DNA of 60,000 bases from Takakia lepidozioides (Eukaryota > Streptophyta > Takakiopsida > Takakiales > Takakiaceae), in the NCBI GenBank assembly GCA_030704615.1, contig CM060733.1, positions 4,652,001 to 4,712,000 on the forward strand, written 5' to 3'. A program made the translations under genes and the position numbers. Below the pieces are notes generated by a model. The model saw only the letters and a list, made by a program, of their open reading frames with translations, did no database searches and was not told where the DNA came from. Below are positions 1 to 11,389 of this stretch, in pieces. Numbering within the stretch: position 1 is the first letter of the stretch; each line of letters opens with the position of its first letter.

Positions 1-431
1 TTCCTCAAACCTGCTCCACTACATCTCCACCTCCATTTTCTACTCCCCAAAACAAACACTGCACCAGATCTTCGAGCAGTTAAGAAGCCTGCGGTGCCGT
101 AATCGATACAAAGACCTCAGCTTCACACTGCCGATTTCCTTCATAATCTACACAAGCTTTGATTTCCCCCGTCTCTCACACCCCAGACATGAGCTAACCT
201 GCCCAAGATTCATCCGAACTACTAAACTACAGTAGCTAATCTTTGTTGCACTGTACAAACTGATGACACTTCAGAAACCCACTATGCAAACACAGATCCA
301 CCCAGACATGGATTTCCTTTTGAATCAGAAGTCTTGTGAAGCAAGAATCCGAGAACCCTAAAAGTCCTTTTTGGGTCCAAAGTCTGACCCGCCTCAGGGT
401 ATTTTTATGCTGTTTAGTCCACGTAGTCCAC
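1..431. other. No gene recognised
   Basis: Non-coding left edge of the window. No ORF with recognisable motifs and no RNA gene was seen. It ends at the TTA duplication that flanks the Harbinger-like element. Confidence 0.5.
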
Positions 432-434
432 TTA

Positions 435-2049
435 GGCCCTGGCCGCACTGGCCGATTTAACCGTGGCTAAGTGGAGGTTAGCCACGGCTATCTTTATTTT
501 GATGTCGCATTAGGCAATTTAGCCACTGTTAAATTTAATCAGCGCTAATCGTGGCTAACTACCCCCCAGTATTTGTCCAACTAGATAACCCCTACCCACC
601 CCCACGTATTAACTTTAATCACGGGGGGCAGGCGATGGAAAATTCCAACGCGCTCCTGTTCTACCTCCTTCCTCGCGCCCGTCTCTTGCAAACCGTAAGC
701 CATATACTGTTTTCATGGGAGCCTGAGCCTAAGGGTGAACATGGAATTGGCAAGGCCCAAGCTTCAGCTGAATTTGCGTCTTCTTCTGGGTGTTTACCTG
801 AGGAGTCCCTGCAAATATCAATACGAACTGGTCGAGTAACTGGTGGACCATAAGCTGAAGCAGCCAACGATTGCAAAGACTATACATCTGAATTGGTGTC
901 AAGCACAAATGCCTCAGTCTGAGCTGTCTGCTGCACATATGGGAGCCTCAACTTGGAGCTTCAGTTCGGTGTGCATTGTTGTGTATGTTTGAGACTGTGA
1001 TTGAGCTTGTGATTCCTGCCGAACTTGGAACCCATCAGCCACCAGTCCAGTTTCGGGCTCCTTGTGAGAAAACCTTTCTGCTGCAACTTACTGTAAGGTA
1101 GCATGGTACCAAGAACCGACACTTGGTTTGCATGGCCCTATCTATGTAGATGTGAAGGGTCACATGCCCTACTCCAACTTGTACATACAAGATTGAGCCA
1201 CTTGCCTTTACATACATCATTTGGATAGCACGTAGAAGTGATAAAGGGACTCTAGTCCATGGTATGCAAGCGATGGAGTGGTATGGCTATACAAGCCAAA
1301 TGGTAGAGATTGACATGGAAACGTGGATGGATTGCAGTCCCAATCAAGCACAAAATTCTGCAATATCACATACCATAGGCCACAATTCTGAATGGCTGAT
1401 AAACAATCGATCCACTCCTGAAGTGTGCCAGCTGAACTTAAGAAAGCCCTGCCAGCCACCAATCTAATGCAACATTACATGACCTCTATCACTGATGCAT
1501 GCATATAACCATTCTACTTGAGACTTAAATGGATTTGATGTTCCTCATGCCCTCAATTGTGCATTGTGAGCAACAGACTGCCCAATTATAAACAAACTTG
1601 CATACCTGTTACAGAAGGTTTTAAGTGGATCAGATGTAGGGTCAGTGTGCAATCAGGTTGGATGTTCTAATGGCACCCACCTTCTCCGATATTCCCAAAT
1701 GCCAGCACATGTCATTTCAAGTTTTGAAACGTCTCAAAAAATGAAAGTTCTTGCTAGCTGTAGAACACATTTTCAACTGTGGAACCAACGCCAATGGATA
1801 TGTCACACCTGTCCTAGGATTAACGTACCTCTCCTCCTGCGCAGGCCTTGCAACTGGCGAAGTGTAGCTGGGCTCCACCAAACTTCAGATGCAAGCAGGT
1901 CGAGCTCGAGCTTTGCAGCTATGGCGTCCTCGCTGCCTCGACGGGCAGCTCCAGCGGTGCTTAGCGGGCAGCTCGCGGGATAACCTTCGTTAAGTGGCTA
2001 ACTAACCATTGCTAGCAGTGGCTAGTTAACCACCAGTGCAGCGGGGGCC
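435..2049. mobile_element. Non-autonomous PIF/Harbinger-like DNA element
   Basis: The element is about 1.6 kb. Its left end reads GGCCCTGGCCGCACTGG and its right end, read inward on the other strand, GGCCCCCGCTGCACTGG. It is flanked by TTA at 432-434 and again at 2050-2052, the 3-bp target duplication typical of PIF/Harbinger elements. Both subterminal regions carry short inverted runs of TTAGCCAC / GTGGCTAA. No transposase or Myb-like ORF is visible inside; the ORFs present lack motifs. It would therefore depend on a transposase encoded elsewhere. Family assignment rests on the duplication length and end sequence only. Confidence 0.6.
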
Positions 2050-2189
2050 TTAGTCCACCTTAAGTAGTGCATGAATATGTTCCAACTATGACGTCCCGTT
2101 TGCACGTGTGGCAGGAACAGCCAATTGGCACTTCTCACGTGTGATGGGCGTGTGAGGAGTTGTGGCTTGGGCCAAGTCCCAAGTGTGGC

Positions 2190-2600
2190 CTTTGTTTTGG
2201 TTTGTAGCATTGAGATCTCCCAAACCGCGGGACCCAGCCCTAATGCTTGGTACCCTTGGAAAGCCCTCGATGAGGAGTGGTGCATTGACTTGGTCTCAAT
2301 ATATGAAGCTAGGTAAGCTAGCTCAAGTTTTTTTTTTAATACTTCACATATGAGCCAACCACACAGGCTACCCTAGATTAATATATCCAATCATTGTCGT
2401 AGGAAAGCCCACTTTGCTATTTTTCACGAATTTCCAGTGACAAAAAGTACTTGAAATTCGATATCTCCCACACCTCAGGTCCAAAAATCATGAGACCAAG
2501 CCGGTGCACCCCTCCTCATCGAGGACTTTCCAACGGCACCAAGCATTAGGGCTGGGCCCCGCGGTTTGGGAGATCTCAACGACACTACAAAACAAAACAA
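2190..2600. repeat. Fold-back inverted repeat, arms of about 105 bp
   Basis: The arm at 2190-2297 is the near-complete reverse complement of 2492-2600, with about ten differences and a spacer of roughly 195 bp. The most conserved core contains GAGATCTCCCAAACCGCGG in the left arm. A transcript would form a long hairpin. It could be a fold-back transposon remnant or a small-RNA-type hairpin source. There is no coding evidence in either arm. Confidence 0.65.
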
Positions 2601-2619
2601 AACAAACAACAAACAAACT

Positions 2620-5600
2620 ACCTCGCTTCATCTATTGATGTCTGGTATGTTCCAAATAGACTTCATTTCATTATATATAGTATTTTATACTTAGTATATA
2701 TTAAAAACAGTAGGAATAATGTAAGGAACTTAATGCACAACATGTGTGATCTGATGGTACTTTTGTCAGATTCAAAGAGCGTGGGGCTCTTCCGATAGGG
2801 CTTCATTCTATTCAAGTGAGTCTGAGAACGCACGCTCATGCATAGGGGTAAAGCATGGCAGATGAAAATTGTGTCTATATTACCCAAGAACAGAGGGGGA
2901 GACTTATAACCACTAGCAAGAAAAAGATTGCAACGAGAAAATGCGCTAAACAAATATCACCATCACCTAACAACACAATTGTTATCTCTTATGTCCGAAT
3001 TTGAAGGGCAACAACTTGTAAGTCCTCCTTGAACGCCTACAGATTGGAACACCTCATGCTACACATATCATCATAGTCCATCCCCTCTCTTTGGTGGATG
3101 TACCATCTTACGGAGAAAATATGATAATTTTTTTTTTATGGCAATTTGACCATCTTAGTCTGCAATGACAAGTTTTTTTTGTTACATATGGAATGTAAAG
3201 TGAAATATCCAACGGTAAAGTACTAAATACGATAGTCGACGACGAGGGGTCAACTTAATTGATAACATAGGTGTGCATCACTTCAAATCTCATATGACAA
3301 AACAATTATCAGCACCACATTCATCGATTGTTTATGTAATTATCTTGAACCTTGATTGACATTGTACAAACATTCTTTACAACAATTAGTCCATACATCC
3401 ATTGATGTGTCCTCTCATTGTCATGGAAAAAATATTATCTCGCCATGTATCATTGTCGTGGAATTTCTTGTTTTATCTTTTTATTGATCCAATATCTTTC
3501 ATGCAGACATACCCAAACTTCGTGAGTTCTATATCATGAGGTGTTGTGTGCAAGTTTTATGACTTATTCGGATTGTGTGAATAAATGGCATGTAGACACA
3601 CAGCTTTCAATCACTTAAAGATCTATATCAATGACCTTATTTTGGTTGGAAGCGATGAGTTTGCACATCAACGTACTACGGAAATGATCGAGCATGGCAT
3701 GAATGGGAGACAACGAGGATTCACAATGTGTTTTTGGCGGCGATACCATGAATGTCTTGAATAGTTTGAGTTCTTTTCCTAATGCTTCCATCTTCTATAG
3801 TACTCAACATCATTTTGATCTTGGAATCAATTTTCACATAAAATTGCATTAGCTACTGAAGCTTTAGACAATGATTTCAGTGAAGTAGACTGTTCTGAAT
3901 AGAATGTTGAAACATCATCAGATGTTACTACACTTGATGACTTTATGTTCTTACTAGGGATTTTCGGCGTCTTAATGACAAAGAAGCTGTTCAAGTAGAG
4001 AAAGGAGGTGTGCGATTGTCATATGACTCAGAACACATCTAAGTATGTAGGATGTTTGATCATTGGAGAAAATTACATGCCATCGTCCAACAAAGACAAC
4101 TCTAAGAACTATTTGACACTAATGTTAAGTATCTTGTGGACACGCTAATTTTTTTTTTCTTACAAGTGTAATGAACTGACGTAAAATTATATCATGGCAA
4201 GACGCACAATATTGAATTGATATTTCTTCATTCTGAACATGTTGAAAGGTTTCATGCATTTATTGTGTCAAATCATGCTTCTATTCAGTAGACTCGTTGG
4301 TCTTCTACGTGCAATTAGGAAAATAATAAGAGTTTTATTAGAGGCCAAATCAGCGTATTTGCTCCCTCGGTTGAGTCCCTACAACTCCCGAGTTGGCTCT
4401 CTCCCTGTCAAGAGGCAAAAAGGAGGGGAAAAGTAACGAGGATAGTTATGATCGTCGAGATTTAACCGGCAGGTCACAGGGTAGATTAAGATTAAATTCC
4501 AGTTATAGAGGTTGGAGGTATGGTGTTACATCCCTAACGAGCCTATGGAGGAATAAAACATACTACTTGATCCACACTTCAAGAAGCTTCTGTTTTTTGC
4601 AAGGAAGCTCTACTACTTTAGATATTGACAAAAATTAAGTTACAAGATATTCTTATGACCTTCGAAAGTGCCAAAATGATGCTTGCATAATCATTTTTAT
4701 TTCAACATAATCACAAAAGGTGCATCATGAGGTTGGTATTCTACTGTACACACAACTTCAGCTTGATAAGATGAGGTGGTTCGGAATTATACAAGCTTTA
4801 CAATGATACCGATTTCGAGATTATGAATGATAATTTTGAACCAATTGTGAGAGTCGATTAGCGCTAAGAAGAGTCACAAGGTGGAGTTCAACCATCGCCA
4901 ACTTGAATATGTCAACTTGAGGATGTGGGTGTTGACTCTTCAATCATAATATGCGCATCTGGACAATAGCGACAATCAAACACTATTGGAACAGGACCCT
5001 ACAACAGAGTTTTAATATTTGTTGTCTATAGATAGATAAAGACCTTACTATAAAACCATGAAATGACATGAAATTGAAATAAAAATAATAATGAAATAAT
5101 TCAGGAAAAATGGGGTATGTAAAGTCGTTACATTGAAGGGACAAAACAACTCTACTTAAAAACTCTATGGTTTAGGGTGAGCACAACTACAAATTGAGAA
5201 GACAAACAATATGTGGGGTTCATAAGAGTGTAAGACCCACAACGTCACATGACTATCTCTAATATCTTTTGACGTTGTTGGTAAACGTATGTTTCTCTAT
5301 CTAGTAATTTGCATGATTCTGTTAATATTTATCAGCAAGTTCCTCTGTGCGTTTGATTCTCCTTTTCGTGGCCAAGTTTGCTCTTCATGTCTACTTTCCC
5401 CAGACTTCTACGACATAAAGAGGAAAAACGATTTTCTAATTCCCAACACACAATGTCACACACTTCGGCTTTGGCTTCAAACGATGATTTTTTTTTTCCT
5501 ACCGACGATTTTCCACAACTTTTGTCAGAGCTCCCTTCTGCACAAGAAGCCGTAGGAAAGGTTGTCCAAAGGGGTGAATTAATCCAATCATGAGGCTCGT

Positions 5601-6350
5601 ATTTGTGTAAAGTTTCTCTTGAGATGTCTTTCTTAGATTCGTGCCCTTCCTTCTACGTCATAGCTGAGCTTGGCAAGTCCTGACAATTAACCCTTAAGCG
5701 GCCAGCTAGCTTTTGGTGGGGCAGCCCCAAAACTGTACTTACCTGCATGGATGAGGGTATAACTTCTTACCCACAATCATCCACACAATTGAGCCTTTAT
5801 ACACATCCATTAGTAACTACCACATCCACATGCTCATAAAGTCACAACACATTTCACCATTGCAATTGACATATTATAACCAAAGAAAAATGCATTTTTT
5901 CAAGTTCACTCCCCAAAAGATGGGAAATTTTGGTTTGACCACAGGTTTTCTGTATCGGGTTGAATTCTCCTTAAAAAATGCCCACCATTTCTGCAATCAA
6001 TGGGACCCAAAATGCTAAGAAAACTATGTCTTTCTTTGTATGTAAAATTCAGGGGGTAAATTAGTCTCCATGGCCAGATTCGCTTTCTGAGCTAATTTGT
6101 TTATATGGATGGGCTTCAATTACAGCCTCGGTCGAGTATTCGCGAGTAATGTGGAGTCAACATACATTATCAATAAGACTGGCCATCCCTTCACTGTGAA
6201 ATGAGGCCTCTCTGGCGTGACAGAGAAAACAGTAGGTTCTGGCGAGCAATATACTATCACCAGAAACAAACATGACACATTCATGCAGTATTTTTTATAT
6301 TTGAATGCAGATCCTATCATACATTAATGGTGATGAGATATTGGATTAAG
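2620..6350. other. AT-rich region without a supported gene
   Basis: The stretch is AT-rich and interrupted by stops in all frames. Short weak similarities to a Ty1/copia reverse transcriptase can be imagined near 3620-3680, where one frame reads YINDLILVGSDE, but the surroundings do not support it. I see no gene, RNA gene or clear repeat. It may be old, eroded retrotransposon DNA. Confidence 0.4.
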
Positions 6351-6774
6351 AGTCCATGCTAGATAGTGAAAACCAAAATCCCTTCTAAGAAATTTGGAGG
6401 GAGAGATTATGCATTTAGTGATTCTTGCATCCATTGCCAAGTCAGGCGAATTGTAGCCGGATTGGCATATTTTTCAGTTGAATGCTGCAGGGCCACGTCA
6501 TTCATAACCGAGGAAGTTGAGGACGCCCGTAAAATACAAGATCGATCAGGGACTAGGGTGAAGCTAGGGTGCGGGTGACGGGTGGAAAGCCCTCCCACAC
6601 GGGCGGACAGACAGGTGCAGACCCCCCCGCCCTCTCCCCCCCGGCAATCGAGTGGCAGGCTTAATCAACCCCGGTTCGTTGCGGGCTACATTTTTTGTTT
6701 AGGAACCGCTTTCATCCTACTACTCATCTGACATGGATGAAATCCATTGCGACCCGAATCGGGTCGTATGGTTG

Positions 6775-6959
6775 AAATAATAATAATATATATGACACCT
6801 CCGAAGGGAGCGTAACTTATGGTGTCACTTGACCCCGAAGGGCTACTGCCTTCCAGCAAGAAGGTGGACACCTTCATGACACACCAGACGGTGGTTTGAA
6901 CCCACAACCACATCCAACGTGGTATGTGCCCATTACCACTGGGCTACATGCTGGTTGTC
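6775..6959 (-). mobile_element. tRNA-derived SINE, minus copy
   Basis: Read on the minus strand it begins GACAACCAGCATGTAGCCC. It has an A box (TAGCCCAGTGGTAA) and a B box (GGGTTCAAAC), then a non-tRNA body with CTTCGGGG, and ends in a (ATT)n tail. Flanking duplications are GTCGTATGGTTG at 6763-6774 and GTCGCATGGTTG at 6960-6971, differing by one C/T change. The structure identifies a SINE transcribed by RNA polymerase III and mobilised by a LINE. Confidence 0.8.
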
Positions 6960-8209
6960 GTCGCATGGTTGTTTAAGGGTTAAGGGTGGAAACGTGCTCA
7001 CCAAACTAATGTCCTCCATCTTGAAGAGAGACATCAAGTTCTGTGCGGGTGAAATAATCAAGTGGAATGTTGCAAAGAGAAATGGGAAGGACCGGGACGG
7101 CAATCACAGGTTTGATCCTGCTATGGTTCACTTTGTGACTGTAAGCTACATCTTTTTTATTTAGGATTTTTACTCTAGGGTTATTGTATTCGGGTTTGTT
7201 GTTTGTGTGGCTCTTCGTTTTAGGGAATTTCTAGATTGTGTGAGTTTGTGGGTTTAACGATTTATGTGTTGTTGGGTATGCAGTTGGGTGTGAAAACGGC
7301 ATGAATGCCTTATATCACACCACAAGACATGTTACGGTACAAGCCTTTCGGTAAGCACCTTATTCAGGAGCGGAACTTTGTGTCGGTCCACTTTGATGAC
7401 CTTCAAGAACTTGAAGAGGTGGTCTAAAACTGCCATGTGGGATTGAAAGCATGGCCAATTCTTGGAACGAAGTTCATAGACTCTCCGGTGCTGTCCCTTT
7501 TCCCCATACCCTTCCCTATGACACTTGCATTTGCTTTAGAGCCAACAACGACATCCATGTATGTTATTTCCATCTCCAAGTTCCTCCTATTTGGTAATTT
7601 ACACAGAAAAAAAAACTAGCCAATATAGGAGACTGTAGCTGATTCCCGCCCTTTCGAAGATTCATGTGAAATTAGACTTGTCAAATTATATGTAGATAAG
7701 AGAGTCCAACAAGGTAATGCATTTGCAAGGCCGCAAGAGAAAACAAGGTACGTTTACAATATAAACCAGGACAAGATCAATTTCTACTCCTACATTCATC
7801 ATTATATCATGAAGCAATATGCTCCCAAAGAAAAACCCCAAAACATCAAAGCTGGTTAAAGTGATCCTAAGGAGAACAACAAAGAATCAACCAAATTTTA
7901 AAGAAGTTGGTGACGGTCTAATAAAGAAGCTACTACAGATAACAATGTATCTCTTCAAATGAGAAAAAGAAGAATAGTTGCTATTACCCAAACAGAGGTT
8001 TACACTGCAAAAGCTGCTAGCAAAACCAAAATACATTGTTTTCAATTAACCACAAAATCATACATTACGTTTAATTTGAAGACGATTCGTTCGAAGCTGT
8101 TTTCCTGAGTGTTGTGCATGATCTCCGTCACCTGAAGTGCTTAAGCCTTACGAAAGAGAGCCGCCAATGAGAGTAGTTGCGGAGATTCCACTTGACGTTC
8201 CCTCTGATT

Positions 8210-8406
8210 GACAACCAACATGTAGCCCAGTGGTAATGGGCACATCCCACGTTGGATGTGGTTGTGGGTTCAAACAACAGTCTGGTGTGTCATGGAGGTG
8301 TCCACCTTCCTAGCGGAAGGCAGTAGCCCTTCGGGGTGAAGTGACTCCATAAGTTACGGTTCCTTCGGGAGGCCTCATACTTCTTCTACTTCTTTTTCTA
8401 CTTCTT
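8210..8406 (+). mobile_element. tRNA-derived SINE, plus copy
   Basis: This is the same family as the minus-strand copy at 6775-6959, roughly 90 percent alike by eye, with the same A box and B box. The tail is CTTCTACTTCTTTTT-like. It is flanked by a perfect 12-bp duplication, TTCCCTCTGATT, at 8198-8209 and 8407-8418. It interrupts a reading frame of the unknown pseudogene, and the frame is restored when the SINE and one duplication are removed. Confidence 0.85.
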
Positions 8407-9849
8407 TTCCCTCTGATTATTGGATAGAGAAATTTGAACGGACGGCCGTTGATGAAGCTCGCAAAACTGTGAATACTGAAGGAGAGAAACGCGAACAACG
8501 TCGCAAGATAGCTGAAGCTAAATAGGGTGCGCTTGCTGGTAGGTTGCTACAGAAGCTGCATGCAAAGGAAATCGCTAAACGCTTACCTCGGGCGATCATC
8601 CGTGAGCGACTTGGACAGGGCGAGCTGCTCTCTTGGCCTCAGATTGGAGTGCCCAAGTTCGTTGTCACCCGCGATCGTACCAACAACCTTGAAAGCTTCC
8701 TACACCCCAAGGTTCCTAATGGCTACCGTTTTTGGGAATTTGTCCGGGGTGGGAGTGCAGCGGCGCTAACGAACATCCGCCCTGCTTGGAGTGCAGATCA
8801 GCCGGTTGACAATTTTTCGTGGGAACAATCCATTACTGGCTTCCCCCAACACTTGTTTCATTTCTCTGCTCGGGATGTTGTGATCTTTCCCAGTGAAACT
8901 TTTGATCACGAGAAAGTTGGGCTCTGCCGAGTCCAGAATCCTACTGAAATGTATCCTTTGCACTCCTTGGTGGTCAAGGAGAGGTGGTGCGCATGGTGAC
9001 CCATGTTGCATTCTGGCTAAAGGTGGCTCAATCACTCCGGCATCTACAGGGAGAAGCTGTCTATCTTAGTCACAATCACCGCTTCATTTCTTCCTACATG
9101 GTCACGGATTGGGAGAAGTGTATGCTGCATCCCAGTGACAGGTGATTTTCTCTGTGCCATTTTGTTGCTTTGTTGATTGCTTACTAGAGCTAAGGCCAAA
9201 ATCTTAGAACACAACGCTGCCATGGGTGAGTGTAAGGATCCATGTGAATGCATTTTTTAAGCCAGTGAACCCAGTACCGAGTTCACTGCTAGTGGCACCC
9301 GAATACTTGGGCCTAAGACCCAGCCAAGTGTGGCTACGAATTCTCATTATGAACAGCAGTCAGATGAGCCCGATCTCGAAGAATTGTGCCAGGCCATGAA
9401 TGATTTCTGATTGTTACGCTCTAGGAACGCACTCGCCAGGCTATCAGCGTGCGTCACGCTCCTGGAACGCACTCCTCTTACCCCTCCCCTTGCTTCCCTC
9501 TTCTTTTCGACTTCTTACCCCTTCCTTCTGATTTTTTTCTGGCATCTTTTCTGACTGGACACCGTGCTGGAAAGATGATATAGATAAAGAGGGGGGGACC
9601 AAAAATTCTTTACCTAGGGTAAAGCACCTGGGAACCCCCTATACAAAATTCCAGCCAAAGGCGTTGGCAGCGGGTGCAGGAGAAGCACGGGCGAAAAATA
9701 GGTTTTAAAAGCACAGAAATGAAGAACGCGCAACTTACCCTCCACAACCGTCCCTTCCGTTTTCACGATTTCACCGTTTTGTTTTGCACGTGACAAAAAG
9801 TTGTCACGTGCGAATTTAAAGTACCGTTGCCCTTCTTGTTTCGTTTCCA

Positions 9850-10674
9850 TTGCTCGTATATGGCTGATAAGTCAAGTTGCATAGGGCAGAATCTGGTCCA
9901 GTGATCAGTACTTTTGCAAATCAGATATGCTGCTCTATCTTGATAATTTGAACCAGTGTTGGTTCTTCCTCTGTGGCCTCCCTTCTTGTCACCATCATCA
10001 GTAGTCCACCAGTGGCTTTCAGCCTTAAACACCTGTAACTGACTACGGACAGTTTTCTGTACATCATTCATGACAGCAGGCAGTAACTAGTCCAAGGTTC
10101 CCTCCTCTTTGTTAGTATTGTCATGAACTTCCAAAGCATCACAAAAATGGACCACTGGTTTGGCCTTGGTTTTAACACCACGTTTTGTAGCCTTGATTCT
10201 TAATTGTTCTTCGATCAACTGCACCATCTCCAAGGTTCTCTGATGAATACTTATTTTTTTGTAGATACACTTGTTCAGCAAGAGGTAGCCCTCGAATGAA
10301 GCTTATCTTAATGGCCAATGGCCTTTCAGCCACAATCGGAACAGTCTTGCATACAACAGTACGTATGTCAATATAGTATTTCATCACACTCTCTCCTATT
10401 TGATAGTTTCTTTCTAGCACAAAGTAATCCGGTGGTTTTTCTTCCCGAAACAATTGTTCTGCCAATTCTTTGGCTGCAGACCAAGATATGTACCTCCTAA
10501 GTCCTTGATGGCTGCTTCAGAAAGATCTTGGGCTTCCCCCTCTAAACAAAAGCGAAATGCATGTGTAACAAACCTCGGAGGCACAACATTCATCTTAACA
10601 CTCATTTCAAAGAAGGTCAGGAAATTTTCAAAGTTTTGTCCCACCTTATATTCTGGGTATGGTTGTTTTGCCAT
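9850..10674 (-). pseudogene. gag fragment of gypsy insert
   Basis: The gag polyprotein packages element RNA. The reading begins with an ATG at 10,674 (MAKQPYPEYK), runs through a capsid-like region with GESVMKYYIDIR, and passes near 9,900 into a zinc-knuckle-like CKSTDHWTRFC that lacks its first Cys pair. At least two frame changes break it, near 10,440 and 10,170, with a further one near 10,080. It ends at the edge of the insert, where the rest of gag would be expected. Confidence 0.6.
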
Positions 10675-10687
10675 CTCGAATTCTATC

Positions 10688-11385
10688 TCAGCCTATCACA
10701 GTTAGTCATAGTCTATCACAACTTGACACAGCTTCGCACAGCCAGTCACAGCACGACACAGCCCGACACAGCTTTACACAGCCAGTCACAGCCCGACACA
10801 GCTTGGCACAGGCCATCACAACGTACATAGGGAACGGTTATCATTAGCAGGCAACGACATCTGCAGAGGGAACGTGTTACTTCAGGGGTGACAGTTAGTT
10901 AGTTAGGCGGTTAAAACAGCTTGCAGGTAGATTAGGCAGAGCAGCAACAGGAAGGGGATCACTTCACGGGGTGCACTTCTTGGTCATGCATGAGAGGAGA
11001 TGGGGCGGAGAGCAAGAACGGGAGCAAGGATGGAGGTGGAGAGATGATCAGGAGATGTTTGTTACATGCAAAGCTGTAGTGATATTATAGAGCACATTAG
11101 AGACACAATAGCTTCGGCTTGATACCTGATAAATCATAATCTGATACTTATTTGATACAATCACACTGTGTAGAGAGACATGAGTAATGCTGTGGAATGA
11201 ATGGATGAGTGAATGGAACCTGGTAGATACTGAAGCAATCTGATGCTTCAGTATACACAATAAGGTAATTTGCTAACATGAAGGCAAGAAGAAATACAAA
11301 TAGGAAGCACAACCATGATTCACTAGCTGTAAGTCATGACTGATTGTTCTGAGCGGGCTGAGTGCTTAGGTCTTGAAGTTTTTTC
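10688..11385. repeat. LTR-like segment, inverted copy of 30,300-31,000
   Basis: About 650 bp here is the reverse complement of 30,310-30,990. It contains a short tandem array of CAGCC-CGACACAGC type units at 10,690-10,830, and is joined directly to gag on the left and to a truncated integrase on the right. By comparison with 31,194 it lacks the first 200 bp or so of the LTR-like unit. No terminal TG/CA pair or duplication could be fixed here. Confidence 0.6.
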
Positions 11386-11389
11386 AAGG

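Larger units (their letters stand above)
6366..9410 (+). pseudogene. Broken gene of unknown function, split by two SINEs
   Basis: Separate coding-like pieces lie on the plus strand. They include 6985-7150 (ending at a GTAAGC-like donor), 7290-7440 with in-frame stops, 8171-8209 joined across a SINE to 8419-8995, 8960-9142 in another frame ending at a splice-donor-like GTGATT, and 9262-9408, an acidic C-terminus ending in TGA. Removing the SINE at 8210-8406 and one target duplication restores one reading frame across the insertion. An in-frame TAG at 8523-8525 and a frameshift near 8970 show that the gene is dead. The longest piece has a basic, Arg/Lys-rich helical start followed by a mixed domain with several Trp-Glu and Trp-Ala motifs. 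I do not recognise the family. It could be a host gene or an unfamiliar transposon gene. Confidence 0.45.

Noticed and set aside
3620-3680. Ty1/copia reverse transcriptase relic
   Set aside because: Only a short YINDLILVGS-like stretch is visible, without neighbouring motifs. Chance cannot be excluded.
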